A stretch of DNA of 64,000 nt from Ga0077523 sp038324085 (lineage in GTDB: Bacteria > Pseudomonadota > Gammaproteobacteria > Burkholderiales > Ga0077523), in assembly GCA_038324085.1 (NCBI GenBank), contig JBBQHP010000023.1, positions 6,887 through 70,886 on the forward strand, written 5' to 3'. Below the pieces are notes generated by a model. The model was not told where the DNA came from. It ran no database searches and saw only the letters and a program-made list of their open reading frames with translations. Shown piece by piece: positions 36,295 to 45,235 of this stretch. The translations under genes were made by a program, and so were the position numbers. Every line of letters begins with the position of its first letter. Position 1 is the stretch's first letter.

Positions 36295-39200
36295 GTCTGC
36301 ATCCCGCGACGGCTACTCCGGAGGCAGAGGCGTCGATACTGGACGTGCTGATCGTCGAGGACGACGCCGCGCACGCGGAAGCGCTGCGCCGTTCGCTCAC
36401 GGCGGGACAAGATCCGATCCGCGTGCGCATCGCCAACTCGCTGGCGGCATTCCGCACGGCTCACGCGGAGGGCACACCGGACATCGTGCTGATGGACATC
36501 AACCTTCCCGACGGCCGCGCCATGGACACCCTGGTCACGCCTGCCGAAGCCGGCGCGTTCCCGGTGCTGATCATGACCAGCCAGGGCGACGAGAGCACGG
36601 CAGTGGAAGCGATGAAGGCCGGGGCGATCGACTTCGTGGTCAAGTCGCCCGAGAGCTTCGGGCGCATCACGCGGATCGTCGATCGCGCGCTGCGCGAATG
36701 GCGCCTGCTGCGCGAGCGCGCCGCCGCGCGCAACGCCTTGCGCGAACGCGACACGTTGTTCCGCCTGCTGACCGAGAACAGCGGTGAGGCGATCCTGCTC
36801 ACCGAACCGGACGGACGGATCCTGTCGGCGAATCCCGAAGCATGTCGCGTGTTCGGCTATAGCGAAGCGGAGCTGATGCAGATCGGGCGCTCCGGTCTCC
36901 TCGATCCCGCCGATCCCAGGCTGGCAGTCGCCATGGCAGAGCGCAACGCGACCGGACGCTTCAAGGGCGAACTTTCGATGCGGCGCAAGAACGGTGAGAC
37001 CTTCGAGGCCGGACTGTCCTCGACCCTGTTCGAGGATGGCAACGGCCAGCAGCGTTCCAGTCTGATACTGCGCGATCTCACGGTGCAGAAGGATGCCGAG
37101 CGGACCTTGCGCGCGAGCGAAGGGTGGTTGCGCCACATCGTCGAGAACCTCCCCGCCGGTGCCGTGCTCGTGCACGACGGCCTGGTGGTGCTCAATCGCG
37201 AGGCCGAGCGGATCGTCGGCTATGCCGACGCGGAGATAGGCACGCTCGAGCGCTGGTTCCGTCTACTGTATGCGGAGTGCGCCGACGAGGTCCGAGCACA
37301 ATATGATTCCGACCGGATCGAAGGCTTCGCCCTGGCCCGGACGCGGCAGTTGCGCCGCAAGGATGGCGCGCTGCGGTGGGTCTCGTTTTCGTCCGTCACT
37401 TCGACGCGGGCCGAGTTCTGGGTGTTGCAGGACCGCACCGACGAGATGCTTGCGGAGTCTGCCCTGCGCGAGAGCGAGCAGCGATTCCGCATCGCCGCCA
37501 ACGCCGCCCCGGCGATGATCTGGATGTCCGGCAAGGATGGCGAGTTCACGTTCGTGAACCAGGGGTGGATCGATTTCACCGGACGCGCGATGCACGACGA
37601 GCTCGGCCACGGCTGGGAGAATTCGCTGCACGAAGCAGACGCCGAGCGGGCCCGCGCCACCTATCGCGAAGCGCTGGCAGCGCAAACTCCCTACACCATG
37701 CGCTTTCGCATGCGCCGCCACGACGGCAGCCATCGCTGGGTCGAGGACCGCGGGGTTCCGCGCCGCGACTCCGACGGCCGGATGATCGGCTACATCGGCG
37801 TGACGATGGACGTGAACGAGGCCCAGCACACCGAAGAGGAACTACGCATCGCCGCTGCGGCTTTCGAGACCCGCGAGGCAATGTTCGTCGCCGGCTTCGA
37901 TGGCCGGTTGCTGCGCGCCAACAGCGCATTCGCTGCGATCACGGGGCTCGACGCGGCGAGTCTCCCGGGAAGCGGACTCGAGATCCTGGCAGCGGACCGC
38001 TTCGACGCCGGCTTCTATCGCGCGTTGTGGCGCTCGGTCGTGGACAAGGGTTATTGGCACGGCGAGATCCTCTGCCGACGCGCCGACGGCGAGATCTTTC
38101 CCGCCTCGCTCATCGTCTCGGCGGTGGCTTCCCTCGCCGGCGACGTGACCCACATCGTGGGTTCGCTGCACGACGTGAGCGAGCGCCGCGCTGCCGAGGA
38201 GGAGATCCGTCGCCTGGCGTTCTACGATCCCCTCACCCGTCTGCCCAACCGCCGGTTGCTGCAGGATCGGATGCAGCATGCCTTCGCCGCCAGCGCCCGC
38301 CATGGCCATTACGGTGCGGTCTATTTCATCGATCTCGATCACTTCAAGACCTTGAACGACACGCGTGGCCATTCGGTGGGCGATACCCTGCTCCTGGAAA
38401 TGGCGCGCCGCCTGACCGAGTGCGTGCGCCGCACGGACACGGTGGCCAGGCTCGGTGGTGACGAATTCGTGGTGATTGCGGAAGAACTTGGCGGCGACCT
38501 GCACGCTGCAAGCTCGCTCGCCGAAGGCATCGCGGCCAAGATGCTCACCGCGCTGTCCATGCCCTGTCCGCTGCCCCCGGGTGATCCGCACGAGGGTAGC
38601 TGCAGCATCGGGGTCGCCCTATTCCGCGGCTTCGAGGCGTCGGTCGACGACAACCTGCGCCGCGCCGACGCCGCCATGTACCGCGCCAAGGCCGGCGGAC
38701 GCAACGGAGTGCGTTTCTTCGACCCGACCATGCAGGAGGCCCTGGAGCAACGCGCGGCGCTCGAGGCCGATCTACGTCACGCGGGCGCGCGGGGCCAGCT
38801 GCGATTGCACTACCAGGTGCAGATGAACGCCGTCGGCCAGGCGATCGGCGCAGAGGCACTGGTGCGATGGGATCACCCTGCGCGAGGACTCATCGCCCCG
38901 GCGCAGTTCATCCCGCTCGCGGAGGAAACCGGACTCATCCTGCACATCGGCCTCTGGGTGCTGGAAGCGGCCTGCGCGCAGCTCGCGCGCTGGGCCGACG
39001 ATCCCGTTCTCGGGCTGCTTCGCCTGTCGATCAACGTGAGTGCACGCCAGTTCCGCCAGCTGGACTTCGTCGACCGGGTCAAGGAAGTGTTGCGCACGAC
39101 CGGCGCGGATCCCACCCGACTGAAGCTGGAGCTGACCGAAGGCAGCCTGCTCGACGACGTGGACCTGGCGATAAGCCGGATGGGAGCCCTGCGCGCGGTC

Positions 39201-39560
39201 GGTGTCGGCTTCTCGCTGGATGATTTCGGAACTGGTTATTCCTCTCTTTCGTATCTGAAACGCCTGCCCATCGAACAGTTGAAGATCGACCGATCATTCA
39301 TCCGCGACCTCGCCGTCGATGCGGACGACGCGATGATCGTGCAGGCCATCATCGGCATGGCTCGGAACCTGCGCCTCGACGTCATCGCCGAGGGCGTCGA
39401 GGACGAACGCCAGCTCGAGTTCCTGCGCGTGAACGGCTGCTTCGCGTTTCAGGGCTTTCTGTTCAGCCAGCCGCTGGTGCTCGAAGGGTTCGAGACACTG
39501 GTGCGCGCCATGGCCGGGCGCGAACATCCGCAGCGCCTGGACCAGGTGCCGATGCACTGA
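36270..39560 (+). CDS. REC-PAS(4)-GGDEF-EAL cyclic-di-GMP protein
   Basis: A 1096-residue signalling protein with a receiver (about residues 25-140; phospho-Asp in VLMDINLPDG), four PAS modules (about 165-280, 285-405, 410-530, 530-650), a GGDEF domain (about 655-815; intact LGGDEF near 728) and an EAL domain (about 835-1085). The EAL domain keeps GAEALVRW, INVSARQF, DDFGTGYSSLSYLKR, KIDRSFI and EGVED, so both synthesis and breakdown of c-di-GMP are possible. It overlaps the preceding receiver gene by 25 bases and likely ends the relay from the upstream kinase. Confidence 0.93.
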   Translation: MERTTAPLGLHPATATPEAEASILDVLIVEDDAAHAEALRRSLTAGQDPIRVRIANSLAAFRTAHAEGTPDIVLMDINLPDGRAMDTLVTPAEAGAFPVLIMTSQGDESTAVEAMKAGAIDFVVKSPESFGRITRIVDRALREWRLLRERAAARNALRERDTLFRLLTENSGEAILLTEPDGRILSANPEACRVFGYSEAELMQIGRSGLLDPADPRLAVAMAERNATGRFKGELSMRRKNGETFEAGLSSTLFEDGNGQQRSSLILRDLTVQKDAERTLRASEGWLRHIVENLPAGAVLVHDGLVVLNREAERIVGYADAEIGTLERWFRLLYAECADEVRAQYDSDRIEGFALARTRQLRRKDGALRWVSFSSVTSTRAEFWVLQDRTDEMLAESALRESEQRFRIAANAAPAMIWMSGKDGEFTFVNQGWIDFTGRAMHDELGHGWENSLHEADAERARATYREALAAQTPYTMRFRMRRHDGSHRWVEDRGVPRRDSDGRMIGYIGVTMDVNEAQHTEEELRIAAAAFETREAMFVAGFDGRLLRANSAFAAITGLDAASLPGSGLEILAADRFDAGFYRALWRSVVDKGYWHGEILCRRADGEIFPASLIVSAVASLAGDVTHIVGSLHDVSERRAAEEEIRRLAFYDPLTRLPNRRLLQDRMQHAFAASARHGHYGAVYFIDLDHFKTLNDTRGHSVGDTLLLEMARRLTECVRRTDTVARLGGDEFVVIAEELGGDLHAASSLAEGIAAKMLTALSMPCPLPPGDPHEGSCSIGVALFRGFEASVDDNLRRADAAMYRAKAGGRNGVRFFDPTMQEALEQRAALEADLRHAGARGQLRLHYQVQMNAVGQAIGAEALVRWDHPARGLIAPAQFIPLAEETGLILHIGLWVLEAACAQLARWADDPVLGLLRLSINVSARQFRQLDFVDRVKEVLRTTGADPTRLKLELTEGSLLDDVDLAISRMGALRAVGVGFSLDDFGTGYSSLSYLKRLPIEQLKIDRSFIRDLAVDADDAMIVQAIIGMARNLRLDVIAEGVEDERQLEFLRVNGCFAFQGFLFSQPLVLEGFETLVRAMAGREHPQRLDQVPMH

Positions 39561-39569
39561 CCGGCGCGC

Positions 39570-39599
39570 CACCGCCGGTGCCGCATGCACCCGGCGGTG
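39570..39599. terminator. hairpin between convergent genes
   Basis: Arms of nine bases (39570-39578 and 39591-39599) are fully complementary around a 12-nt loop. The hairpin lies just after the c-di-GMP gene stop and 46 bases before the end of the convergent ABC exporter gene. There is no T run on either strand. It may serve both genes as a terminator. Confidence 0.4.
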
Positions 39600-39644
39600 A
39601 CCGACGCCGCCGACCCACGTCTCAGAAAGCCGGTGCGGCGCTGC

Positions 39645-41495
39645 TCAGCCGAGCGATTCGCTCGGTATCACTGGCGCCAGCGTGACCGGTTCGCTGTCCT
39701 CCTGCTGCTGCAATTCCCACATGCGGGCATAGGACCCGTCCAGCGCCAGCAGTTCGCGATGTGTTCCACGCTCCAGGATGCGACCCTGTTCCATGACGAG
39801 GATCTGATCGGAGTCGACGATCGTCGACAGCCGGTGCGCGATCACGAGCGTGGTCCGATCGGTCGCGATACGCGCGAGTTCCTCCTGGATCGCCTTTTCC
39901 GAACGGCTGTCGAGCGCGGAGGTCGCTTCGTCGAAAATGAGCACGGCAGGATTCTTGAGGATCGCACGCGCAATGGCGACCCGTTGCGTCTCGCCGCCCG
40001 AGAGCTTCAGTCCGCGCTCGCCCACCATTGTTTCGTAGCCGTCCGGAAGCGTTTCGATGAAGTGGTGGATGTGCGCGGCGCGCGCGGCCTCGATCACCTG
40101 CTCGCGACTCGCGTCGGTATCACCATAGGCAATGTTGTAGTAGATCGTGTCGTTGAACAGGACCGTGTCCTGCGGGACGATGCCGATGGCTGCGCGCAGG
40201 CTCTTCTGCGTGACGTCGCGGATATCCTGCCCGTCGATCGCCACGCGACCGCCCTGGACATCGTAGAACCGGTAGAGCAGGCGCGCGAGCGTGGACTTGC
40301 CCGACCCGCTCGTGCCCACGACCGCGACCGTTCCTCCGGCGGGAATCTCGAAACTCACCGCGTGCAGGATCTGCCGATTGGCCTCGTAGTGGAAATCCAC
40401 GGCCTCGAAGCTGACGCGCGCGCCACGCAGATTCAGCGGCAGTGCTCCGGGCCGGTCGGCGATCTCGCGGTTCTCGCCGAGGAGCCGGAACATCTTGTCC
40501 ATGTCCGTGAGCGACTGCTTGATTTCGCGGTACACCATGCCGAGGAAGTTGAGCGGGATGTAGAGCTGGATCAGCAGGCCGTTGACCAGCACGAGATCGC
40601 CCAGGGTCAGTTCGCCCTTCACGACGCCGTCGGCCGCGAGCACCATCAACAGCGTCACCGCGATCGCGATGATCAGGCTCTGCCCGATGTTGAGAAGTCC
40701 CAGCGAAGCTTCGTTCCTGACCTCCGCGGACTCGAACTTGCGCAGGTTCTCGTCGTAGCGGCGCGCCTCGAATTCCTCGTTGTTGAAATACTTGACGGTC
40801 TCGTAGTTGAGCAGGCTGTCGATGGCGCGCGTGTTGGCCTTGGAATCGAGCTCGTTGGCGCGACGGCGGATGTCCATGCGCCACTCGGTGACGGCGAACG
40901 TGTACGAGATATAGATCGCCACGGCAGCGAACGTGACGGCCGGAAAACGCCAGTCGAACTTGGCCAGCAGAACCGCCGCCACGAGACCGAACTCGAGCAC
41001 GACCGGGATGATCGAGAACAGCATGTAGGACAGCAGGGTCGAAATGCCGCGCGTGCCGCGCTCGATGTCTCGCGTCACCCCGCCGGTCTGCCGCTCGAGA
41101 TGGAAGCGCAGGGACAAGGCGTGCAGGTGCTGGAACACCTGGAGCGCCACCCGCCGGATCGCCCGCTTTGCGACCCGGACGAACACGATGTCGCGCAATT
41201 CGGCAAACAGGGTGGTCGACAGTCGCAGCGCGCCATAGGTCACCAGCATCGCGATCGGCAGCACGACCAGTTGCTGCCTGGAATCGAGCGCGTCGACGAT
41301 CCGCTTCATCACCAGCGGGACACCCACGTTCGCGAGCTTGGCCGAGACCAGAAACGTGAGCGCGACCGCGACTCTCCATTTGTAGTCGAGCAGGTAGGGC
41401 AGCAGCGAGCGGATGACTCGCCAGTCGCCTCGGGGCGGTGCGGCGGCGCCCTTCGCGGCGGCGGGCGGGGCTGGAACGGCGGCGTGGGGGTTCAT
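39645..41495 (-). CDS. Atm1-type ABC exporter (fused membrane and ATPase domains)
   Basis: A 616-residue half-transporter of the Atm1/HMT1 family. Six membrane helices occupy about residues 30-325, with the family signature FHLERQTGGVTRDIERGTRGI and NYETVKYFNNE. The ATPase part carries Walker A GTSGSGKSTL, Q-loop VPQD, signature LSGGETQR, Walker B VLIFDEATSALD and switch His in AHRLST. Atm1 relatives export glutathione-linked sulfur or metal compounds. The ATG at 41495 is preferred over the GTG at 41546 on family length; the ribosome site is weak for both. Confidence 0.9.
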   Translation of the reverse strand: MNPHAAVPAPPAAAKGAAAPPRGDWRVIRSLLPYLLDYKWRVAVALTFLVSAKLANVGVPLVMKRIVDALDSRQQLVVLPIAMLVTYGALRLSTTLFAELRDIVFVRVAKRAIRRVALQVFQHLHALSLRFHLERQTGGVTRDIERGTRGISTLLSYMLFSIIPVVLEFGLVAAVLLAKFDWRFPAVTFAAVAIYISYTFAVTEWRMDIRRRANELDSKANTRAIDSLLNYETVKYFNNEEFEARRYDENLRKFESAEVRNEASLGLLNIGQSLIIAIAVTLLMVLAADGVVKGELTLGDLVLVNGLLIQLYIPLNFLGMVYREIKQSLTDMDKMFRLLGENREIADRPGALPLNLRGARVSFEAVDFHYEANRQILHAVSFEIPAGGTVAVVGTSGSGKSTLARLLYRFYDVQGGRVAIDGQDIRDVTQKSLRAAIGIVPQDTVLFNDTIYYNIAYGDTDASREQVIEAARAAHIHHFIETLPDGYETMVGERGLKLSGGETQRVAIARAILKNPAVLIFDEATSALDSRSEKAIQEELARIATDRTTLVIAHRLSTIVDSDQILVMEQGRILERGTHRELLALDGSYARMWELQQQEDSEPVTLAPVIPSESLG

Positions 41496-41593
41496 CGATT
41501 CGATGTCGGGTCGGACCCGGAAAAGAAAAGGGCGCGGCAACGCCACGCCCTTGCTCCCGGTGCGCCATGCAATGGCGCCCCGATTATCTCACC

Positions 41594-42163
41594 TCACCAA
41601 GCAAATCTCTGACTGAATCCGAACGTGATGCCGGGCCTGCCGAAGCCGTGCCTCCAGCCGGGGCCATAGCCCCACGCGGGACCCCAGCCCCAGGCGGGCC
41701 CCCAGAAGGGATCGCGATATCCCGCTCCGTACCCCCAATAGAGTTCGCTCGAGCGGTAGGGCACGCGCGCCTCGCGCCGGCGTTCTTCCTCCAGCCTGCG
41801 CTGTGCTTCCCGGCTCTCCCACTCGCGCTTTTCGGCTTCCAGCGCGCGCTTGCGCCAGAATGCCGGGTCGTCGGCGCCGAGCGGGGCGGCGGCCGCGTCC
41901 TTGCCGCCACCGAGTTCTTCGGCGAGGCGACGCCAGTGGAAAGCCTGCTCGCTGTCTTTCGGTGTGCCCAGCCCGCGCTCGTGGATATCAGCGAGGGCGG
42001 CCGCAGCCCGCGCATCGCCGCCGTCCGCGGCCATCACTAGGTAGCGGATGGCGGTGGCGTAGTCACCGCGCTGGTATGCGGCCCAGCCGTCGCGAAAGTC
42101 CGGCGTATCGGCCCAGGCCGCGCTTGAACAGATCAGCGCCATCGCAATCAGTACACTTCGCAT
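41594..42163 (-). CDS. secreted Sel1-repeat protein with Gly/Trp-rich tail
   Basis: A 189-residue exported protein. A signal peptide (MRSVLIAMALICSSAAWA) is followed by one or two Sel1/TPR-like helical repeats (GWAAYQRGDYATAIRYLVMAA, ALADIHERGLGTPKD), a charged coiled segment (EAEKREWESREAQRRLEEERR) and a tail rich in Gly, Trp and Tyr. Sel1 repeats mediate protein contacts. The low-complexity aromatic tail may interact with the envelope. The function is unknown. Confidence 0.8.
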   Translation of the reverse strand: MRSVLIAMALICSSAAWADTPDFRDGWAAYQRGDYATAIRYLVMAADGGDARAAAALADIHERGLGTPKDSEQAFHWRRLAEELGGGKDAAAAPLGADDPAFWRKRALEAEKREWESREAQRRLEEERRREARVPYRSSELYWGYGAGYRDPFWGPAWGWGPAWGYGPGWRHGFGRPGITFGFSQRFAW

Positions 42164-42241
42164 CGTGCAATCCCTTCCCGCCCGCGCCTGCCAGGGCGCA
42201 ACGCAGGATAAGACCTCGTCCCTGGAGAAAGATTCGCGAAA

Positions 42242-42706
42242 TCAGTCCCGCGATCGGCTGTAGCGGCGCTGCAACCGTTCCAGAAAGGCTTCGGGATCCG
42301 GCATCGAAACGAGGAGCGCGTAGTTGCGCCGAGTCGGGATGAGGACGGCGCCTTCGCCATCGCGCAGGAAGACCTGCGCCTTGCTGCCATCGGCAAGCTT
42401 GAACCAGCCGCTCCGGTAGCCGGCAAACCCGCCGCCCCAGATGGATCCGGCAATGCGCGCCTCGGGATCCTGCTCGGGATCCACGATCCGGGCGCCCGCC
42501 AGGTCCAGCTGTGACAGCGGCAATGTTGGCCCGAACACGTCGCCGCAGACCGAGAGCGCCCCGGTCGAAAGTTCGATCCGCATGGCGTGACGAGCCCACA
42601 ACACGTGCGCCCCACCCGCGAGAACCACGAGACCGATGATGATCGCGACGTCCCTCAGGAGCCGGGGGCGTAGGCCGGATGGCGTTGCCGCGTGCGGATC
42701 GGACAC
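42242..42706 (-). CDS. membrane-anchored bacterial PH-like protein
   Basis: A 154-residue protein with one membrane helix (VAIIIGLVVLAGGAHVLWA, about residues 20-38) and a beta-rich domain containing GGGFAGYRSGWFKLADGSKAQ and VLIPTRRNYALLVS, a pattern resembling bacterial PH-like (bPH_5-type) domains. The GTG at 42706 is the best start because it retains the helix; no ATG is available before it. It lies 20 nt after another small membrane protein, likely in the same transcript. The assignment of the fold is by pattern only. Confidence 0.65.
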   Translation of the reverse strand: MSDPHAATPSGLRPRLLRDVAIIIGLVVLAGGAHVLWARHAMRIELSTGALSVCGDVFGPTLPLSQLDLAGARIVDPEQDPEARIAGSIWGGGFAGYRSGWFKLADGSKAQVFLRDGEGAVLIPTRRNYALLVSMPDPEAFLERLQRRYSRSRD

Positions 42707-42726
42707 CGCGGATCGGATCGTGGCGC

Positions 42727-43203
42727 TCAGGCGAGCAGGACCAGCAGGCTGACGAAGCCGCCCGCAAGCATGCCGCCGGCTAGGACGTAGACCGCCACGC
42801 GCGGCTCGTGCACCCGCATGTGAATGTCGACGGCCGCCTGGCCACGCGGAGTCGCACGACCGGCGGCGGTAAATGTCTTGAGCCGGTAGCGGCCGGGGCG
42901 ATCCACGCTCAATTGCTCCACCGAAACGTTGTCGCCCGTCATCGGAATCCGTACCTGCCGGCTCCATTGCCAGCTGCCCTCGCGTTCCAGTTCGAAGCGC
43001 CATTCGGCGCCATCGTCACCCCGGCCCGGGTTCGCGCGCGCCGAGATGCGCATGGGGTTCATCTCCGGCTCTACGTCGAAACTCACCTCCCCCGGAACCT
43101 CGCAACGGGCCAGCAGCCGCGCCCCGAAGAACGTGCAGTATATGTAGTAACCGCTCGCGATGACGAAGCCGCAGACGGTGACGATGAACAGGGCGAGCGG
43201 CAT
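42727..43203 (-). CDS. small membrane protein of unknown function
   Basis: A 158-residue protein with a membrane helix at each end (ALFIVTVCGFVIASGYYIYCTFF at the start, VYVLAGGMLAGGFVSLLVLL at the end) and a beta-rich middle of about 110 residues that would face the periplasm. The middle contains a WRFELEREGSWQWS stretch and RPGRYRLKTF. I do not recognise the family. It precedes the PH-like protein by 20 nt and may work with it. Confidence 0.7.
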   Translation of the reverse strand: MPLALFIVTVCGFVIASGYYIYCTFFGARLLARCEVPGEVSFDVEPEMNPMRISARANPGRGDDGAEWRFELEREGSWQWSRQVRIPMTGDNVSVEQLSVDRPGRYRLKTFTAAGRATPRGQAAVDIHMRVHEPRVAVYVLAGGMLAGGFVSLLVLLA

Positions 43204-43245
43204 GGCGGGGTCCCGGGCGGCCTGGCGAAGGCCACCCAGCAGGGT

Positions 43246-43359
43246 CTAGCGTTGCCGCCGCTGCCTGACGCGAACCGGAATCGGCTGGCGCACCGGGATC
43301 GGGCGGGTGAGATTGGCGACCATATCGAGCAGTTTGCCGAGCAGAACGAGGATGGGCAT
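43246..43359 (-). CDS. possible 37-residue basic amphipathic peptide
   Basis: An open frame of 37 codons reads MPILVLLGKLLDMVANL, then TRPIPVRQPIPVRVRQRRQR. GGAG lies six bases before the ATG. The hydrophobic start and proline/arginine-rich end could attach to a membrane. It sits 42 bases upstream of the small membrane protein gene on the same strand and may be the first gene of that operon. No family is recognised, and it may be chance. Confidence 0.35.
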   Translation of the reverse strand: MPILVLLGKLLDMVANLTRPIPVRQPIPVRVRQRRQR

Positions 43360-43619
43360 GGCGGACTCCGTTGTCCGGGACCGGGGCGCGCAGAACGGGC
43401 GCCTACGAATGGATATTTAGCAGGTTGCATGCCACAGATTCTGGTTTCGAGCGCACATTGCAAGTCCATGAAGGACATGGGTTCGCCGTGACCAACGAGG
43501 CGACCCACGCGCAAATTCGGCACTGCCGTGCGATTGGGCGTCACCTGGGCCGACAGTCCAGGCAGCTAGAATGCGCAGCGTTTGCAAACCACGAACCAGA
43601 CTCTCCGGAGATTCGCCCC

Positions 43620-44102
43620 ATGGCACAACCAACGCAACGACGAGGCTGGAAGTGGCTGTTCTGGCTCGTGATCGCTCCGATCCCGCTGTTCGTCCTGTAT
43701 ACCTGGTTCGTGCTCTGGTGGAGTTTCTCCGAGGGCGAGCGGGCCGGCTACGTGCAGAAACTGTCCAAGCGGGGGTGGCTCTGCAAGACCTGGGAGGGCG
43801 AACTGGCCCTGGTGACGATGCCGGGCACGGTGGCCGAGAAATTCTTCTTCACGGTCCGGGACGACGCGGTGGCGCGTCGCATCAACACAAGCATGGGCCG
43901 GCGCGTTTCGCTCGACTATCACCAGCACATGGGCATCCCGTCCAACTGCTTCGGCGACACCCAGTATTTCGTCGACGACATTCGGGTCATCAATGAGCCC
44001 ATGTTGTCCCCTACCGAGCCAGCTACGATGACCCCCGCGCCGATGCCGCCGGCTCCGAGCGTCCCGACAACCCCTGCGGTTCCGACACCGGAGCAAAAGT
44101 GA
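43620..44102 (+). CDS. conserved membrane-anchored hypothetical protein
   Basis: A 160-residue protein with a single N-terminal helix (WLFWLVIAPIPLFVLYTWFVLWW) and a compact soluble region with GWLCKTWEGELALVTMPGTV, EKFFFTVRDDAVARRIN and CFGDTQYFVDDIRVI, ending in a Pro/Thr/Ala-rich tail. This pattern recurs as a conserved hypothetical protein in Gram-negative bacteria, sometimes mislabelled as a dehydrogenase. The ATG at 43620 starts just before the helix. Its stop overlaps the next gene's start (GTGATG). The region 43360-43619 shows no other gene. Confidence 0.75.
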   Translation: MAQPTQRRGWKWLFWLVIAPIPLFVLYTWFVLWWSFSEGERAGYVQKLSKRGWLCKTWEGELALVTMPGTVAEKFFFTVRDDAVARRINTSMGRRVSLDYHQHMGIPSNCFGDTQYFVDDIRVINEPMLSPTEPATMTPAPMPPAPSVPTTPAVPTPEQK

Positions 44103-44872
44103 TGGCGAATCCACCAGCGAAAAACAACGGCGGCGTATTGATCGTCACGGGTGCGAGCCGGGGCATTGGCGCGTCGATCGCCAGGCTGGGCGGGCGCGAG
44201 GGCTACGCGGTGTGCGTGAACTTCGCGCGCAACGGCGCGGCGGCCGAGCGCGTCGTCGCTGACATTCGCGAGGCCGGCGGACGAGCCATCGCGGTCCAGG
44301 CCGACATTTCCGGAAAGGACGAAGCGAAGCGCTTGTTCGCAACGGTGGATCGGGAACTCGGCACGCTCACGGCTCTGGTCAACAACGCCGGTATCTCCGG
44401 GCCGCTCACGGCGGTCGAGGACATGTCCGACGCGGGGCTGCGCGAGCTGTTCGCGACCAATGTCGACAGTCTCTACTGGTGCTGCGGCGAGGCCATGAAA
44501 CGCATGGCGCGCAAGCATGGGGGGCGCGGCGGCGCCATCGTGAACGTCGGGTCGATCGCAGCGCGCACCGGCGGCATGGCCGGCATGGTGGCGTACGCAT
44601 CATCGAAGGGTGCGGTGGACAGCTTCACTCTCGGGCTCGCCAAGGAAGCCGGCCCCGAAGGCGTGCGCGTCAATTGCCTGCGCCCCGGCACGACACAGAC
44701 CGACATCCTGGGGCCGCTGGGCGGCGCCGATTTCGGCCAGCGGGTCGCGGCGTCAACGCCGCTGGGTCGCCTGGGCCAGCCGGACGAGATCGCCCAGGCC
44801 GTCATCTGGCTGCTTTCGGACCAGGCTTCGTTCACGCACGGCGCGCTGCTCGACGTCTCCGGCGGGCGCTGA
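44102..44872 (+). CDS. short-chain dehydrogenase/reductase
   Basis: A 256-residue NAD(P)-dependent oxidoreductase. Motifs are the cofactor site TGASRGIG, the NNAG turn, catalytic Ser in NVGSIAA and the YASSK pair, followed by GPEGVRVNCLRPG. The C-terminal glycine-rich end (GALLDVSGGR) is typical of 3-oxoacyl-[acyl-carrier] reductase and glucose-dehydrogenase-like members. The ATG at 44102 overlaps the previous stop (TGATG). The substrate cannot be inferred. Confidence 0.9.
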   Translation: MANPPAKNNGGVLIVTGASRGIGASIARLGGREGYAVCVNFARNGAAAERVVADIREAGGRAIAVQADISGKDEAKRLFATVDRELGTLTALVNNAGISGPLTAVEDMSDAGLRELFATNVDSLYWCCGEAMKRMARKHGGRGGAIVNVGSIAARTGGMAGMVAYASSKGAVDSFTLGLAKEAGPEGVRVNCLRPGTTQTDILGPLGGADFGQRVAASTPLGRLGQPDEIAQAVIWLLSDQASFTHGALLDVSGGR

Positions 44873-44912
44873 GCCCCGCTGCCCGCGCGCACGGCGCGAC
44901 TCGCGCGGCGGG

Positions 44913-44944
44913 TGCGACATGCTTTGTCGCAAACGGACGACAAA
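44913..44944. promoter_or_regulatory. two mutually exclusive hairpins after SDR gene
   Basis: TGCGACA (44913-44919) pairs perfectly with TGTCGCA (44925-44931), while TTTGTCG (44923-44929) pairs perfectly with CGACAAA (44938-44944). The two stems share bases, so only one can form. They lie between the dehydrogenase stop and the promoter at 44962. They could end the upstream transcript, act as a switch, or be a repressor's DNA operator. Confidence 0.35.
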
Positions 44945-44961
44945 TCATTGCGAAAGCCGGG

Positions 44962-45235
44962 TTGATCCGTCCACGGCGCGGGCGTAGATTTTAATTATCG
45001 CTGCGCGTGCAACCTCTACGCACGCGCCCGGAATCAACCGTCCGAGCTGGAAGAGCAACGATGGTTCGGTGAGGTCGCGAGGCTTTTGAATCGCGATATT
45101 TCTCGAGACCTCCGGAACTGTCGGGTGCCCTGCCCGCGTGTTGCCGCAGCCGCCGCGCACCGAGTCCGCTCGATGCCTGTCGAGCTTCGGCTTTGATCTT
45201 CATGTGATCCACGTCATCTGACAGGAGGATGCGAT
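44962..45235 (+). promoter_or_regulatory. sigma70-like promoter and structured 5' leader
   Basis: TTGATC (44962-44967) and TAGATT (44985-44990) are separated by exactly 17 bases. Transcription from about 44997 would give a leader of about 240 nt before the ATG at 45236. The leader contains a perfect 8-bp hairpin at once (45003-45010 with 45020-45027), an 11-bp stem with one mismatch (45071-45081 with 45102-45112), and a weaker 5-bp stem (45169-45173 with 45180-45184). A consensus AGGAGG at 45223-45228 is seven bases from the start. No known riboswitch class was recognised. Confidence 0.45.

Noticed and set aside
39585..41612. A 675-residue plus-strand frame opposite the Atm1-type exporter
   Set aside because: It is antisense to a well-defined transporter with all ATPase motifs and shows no protein features.
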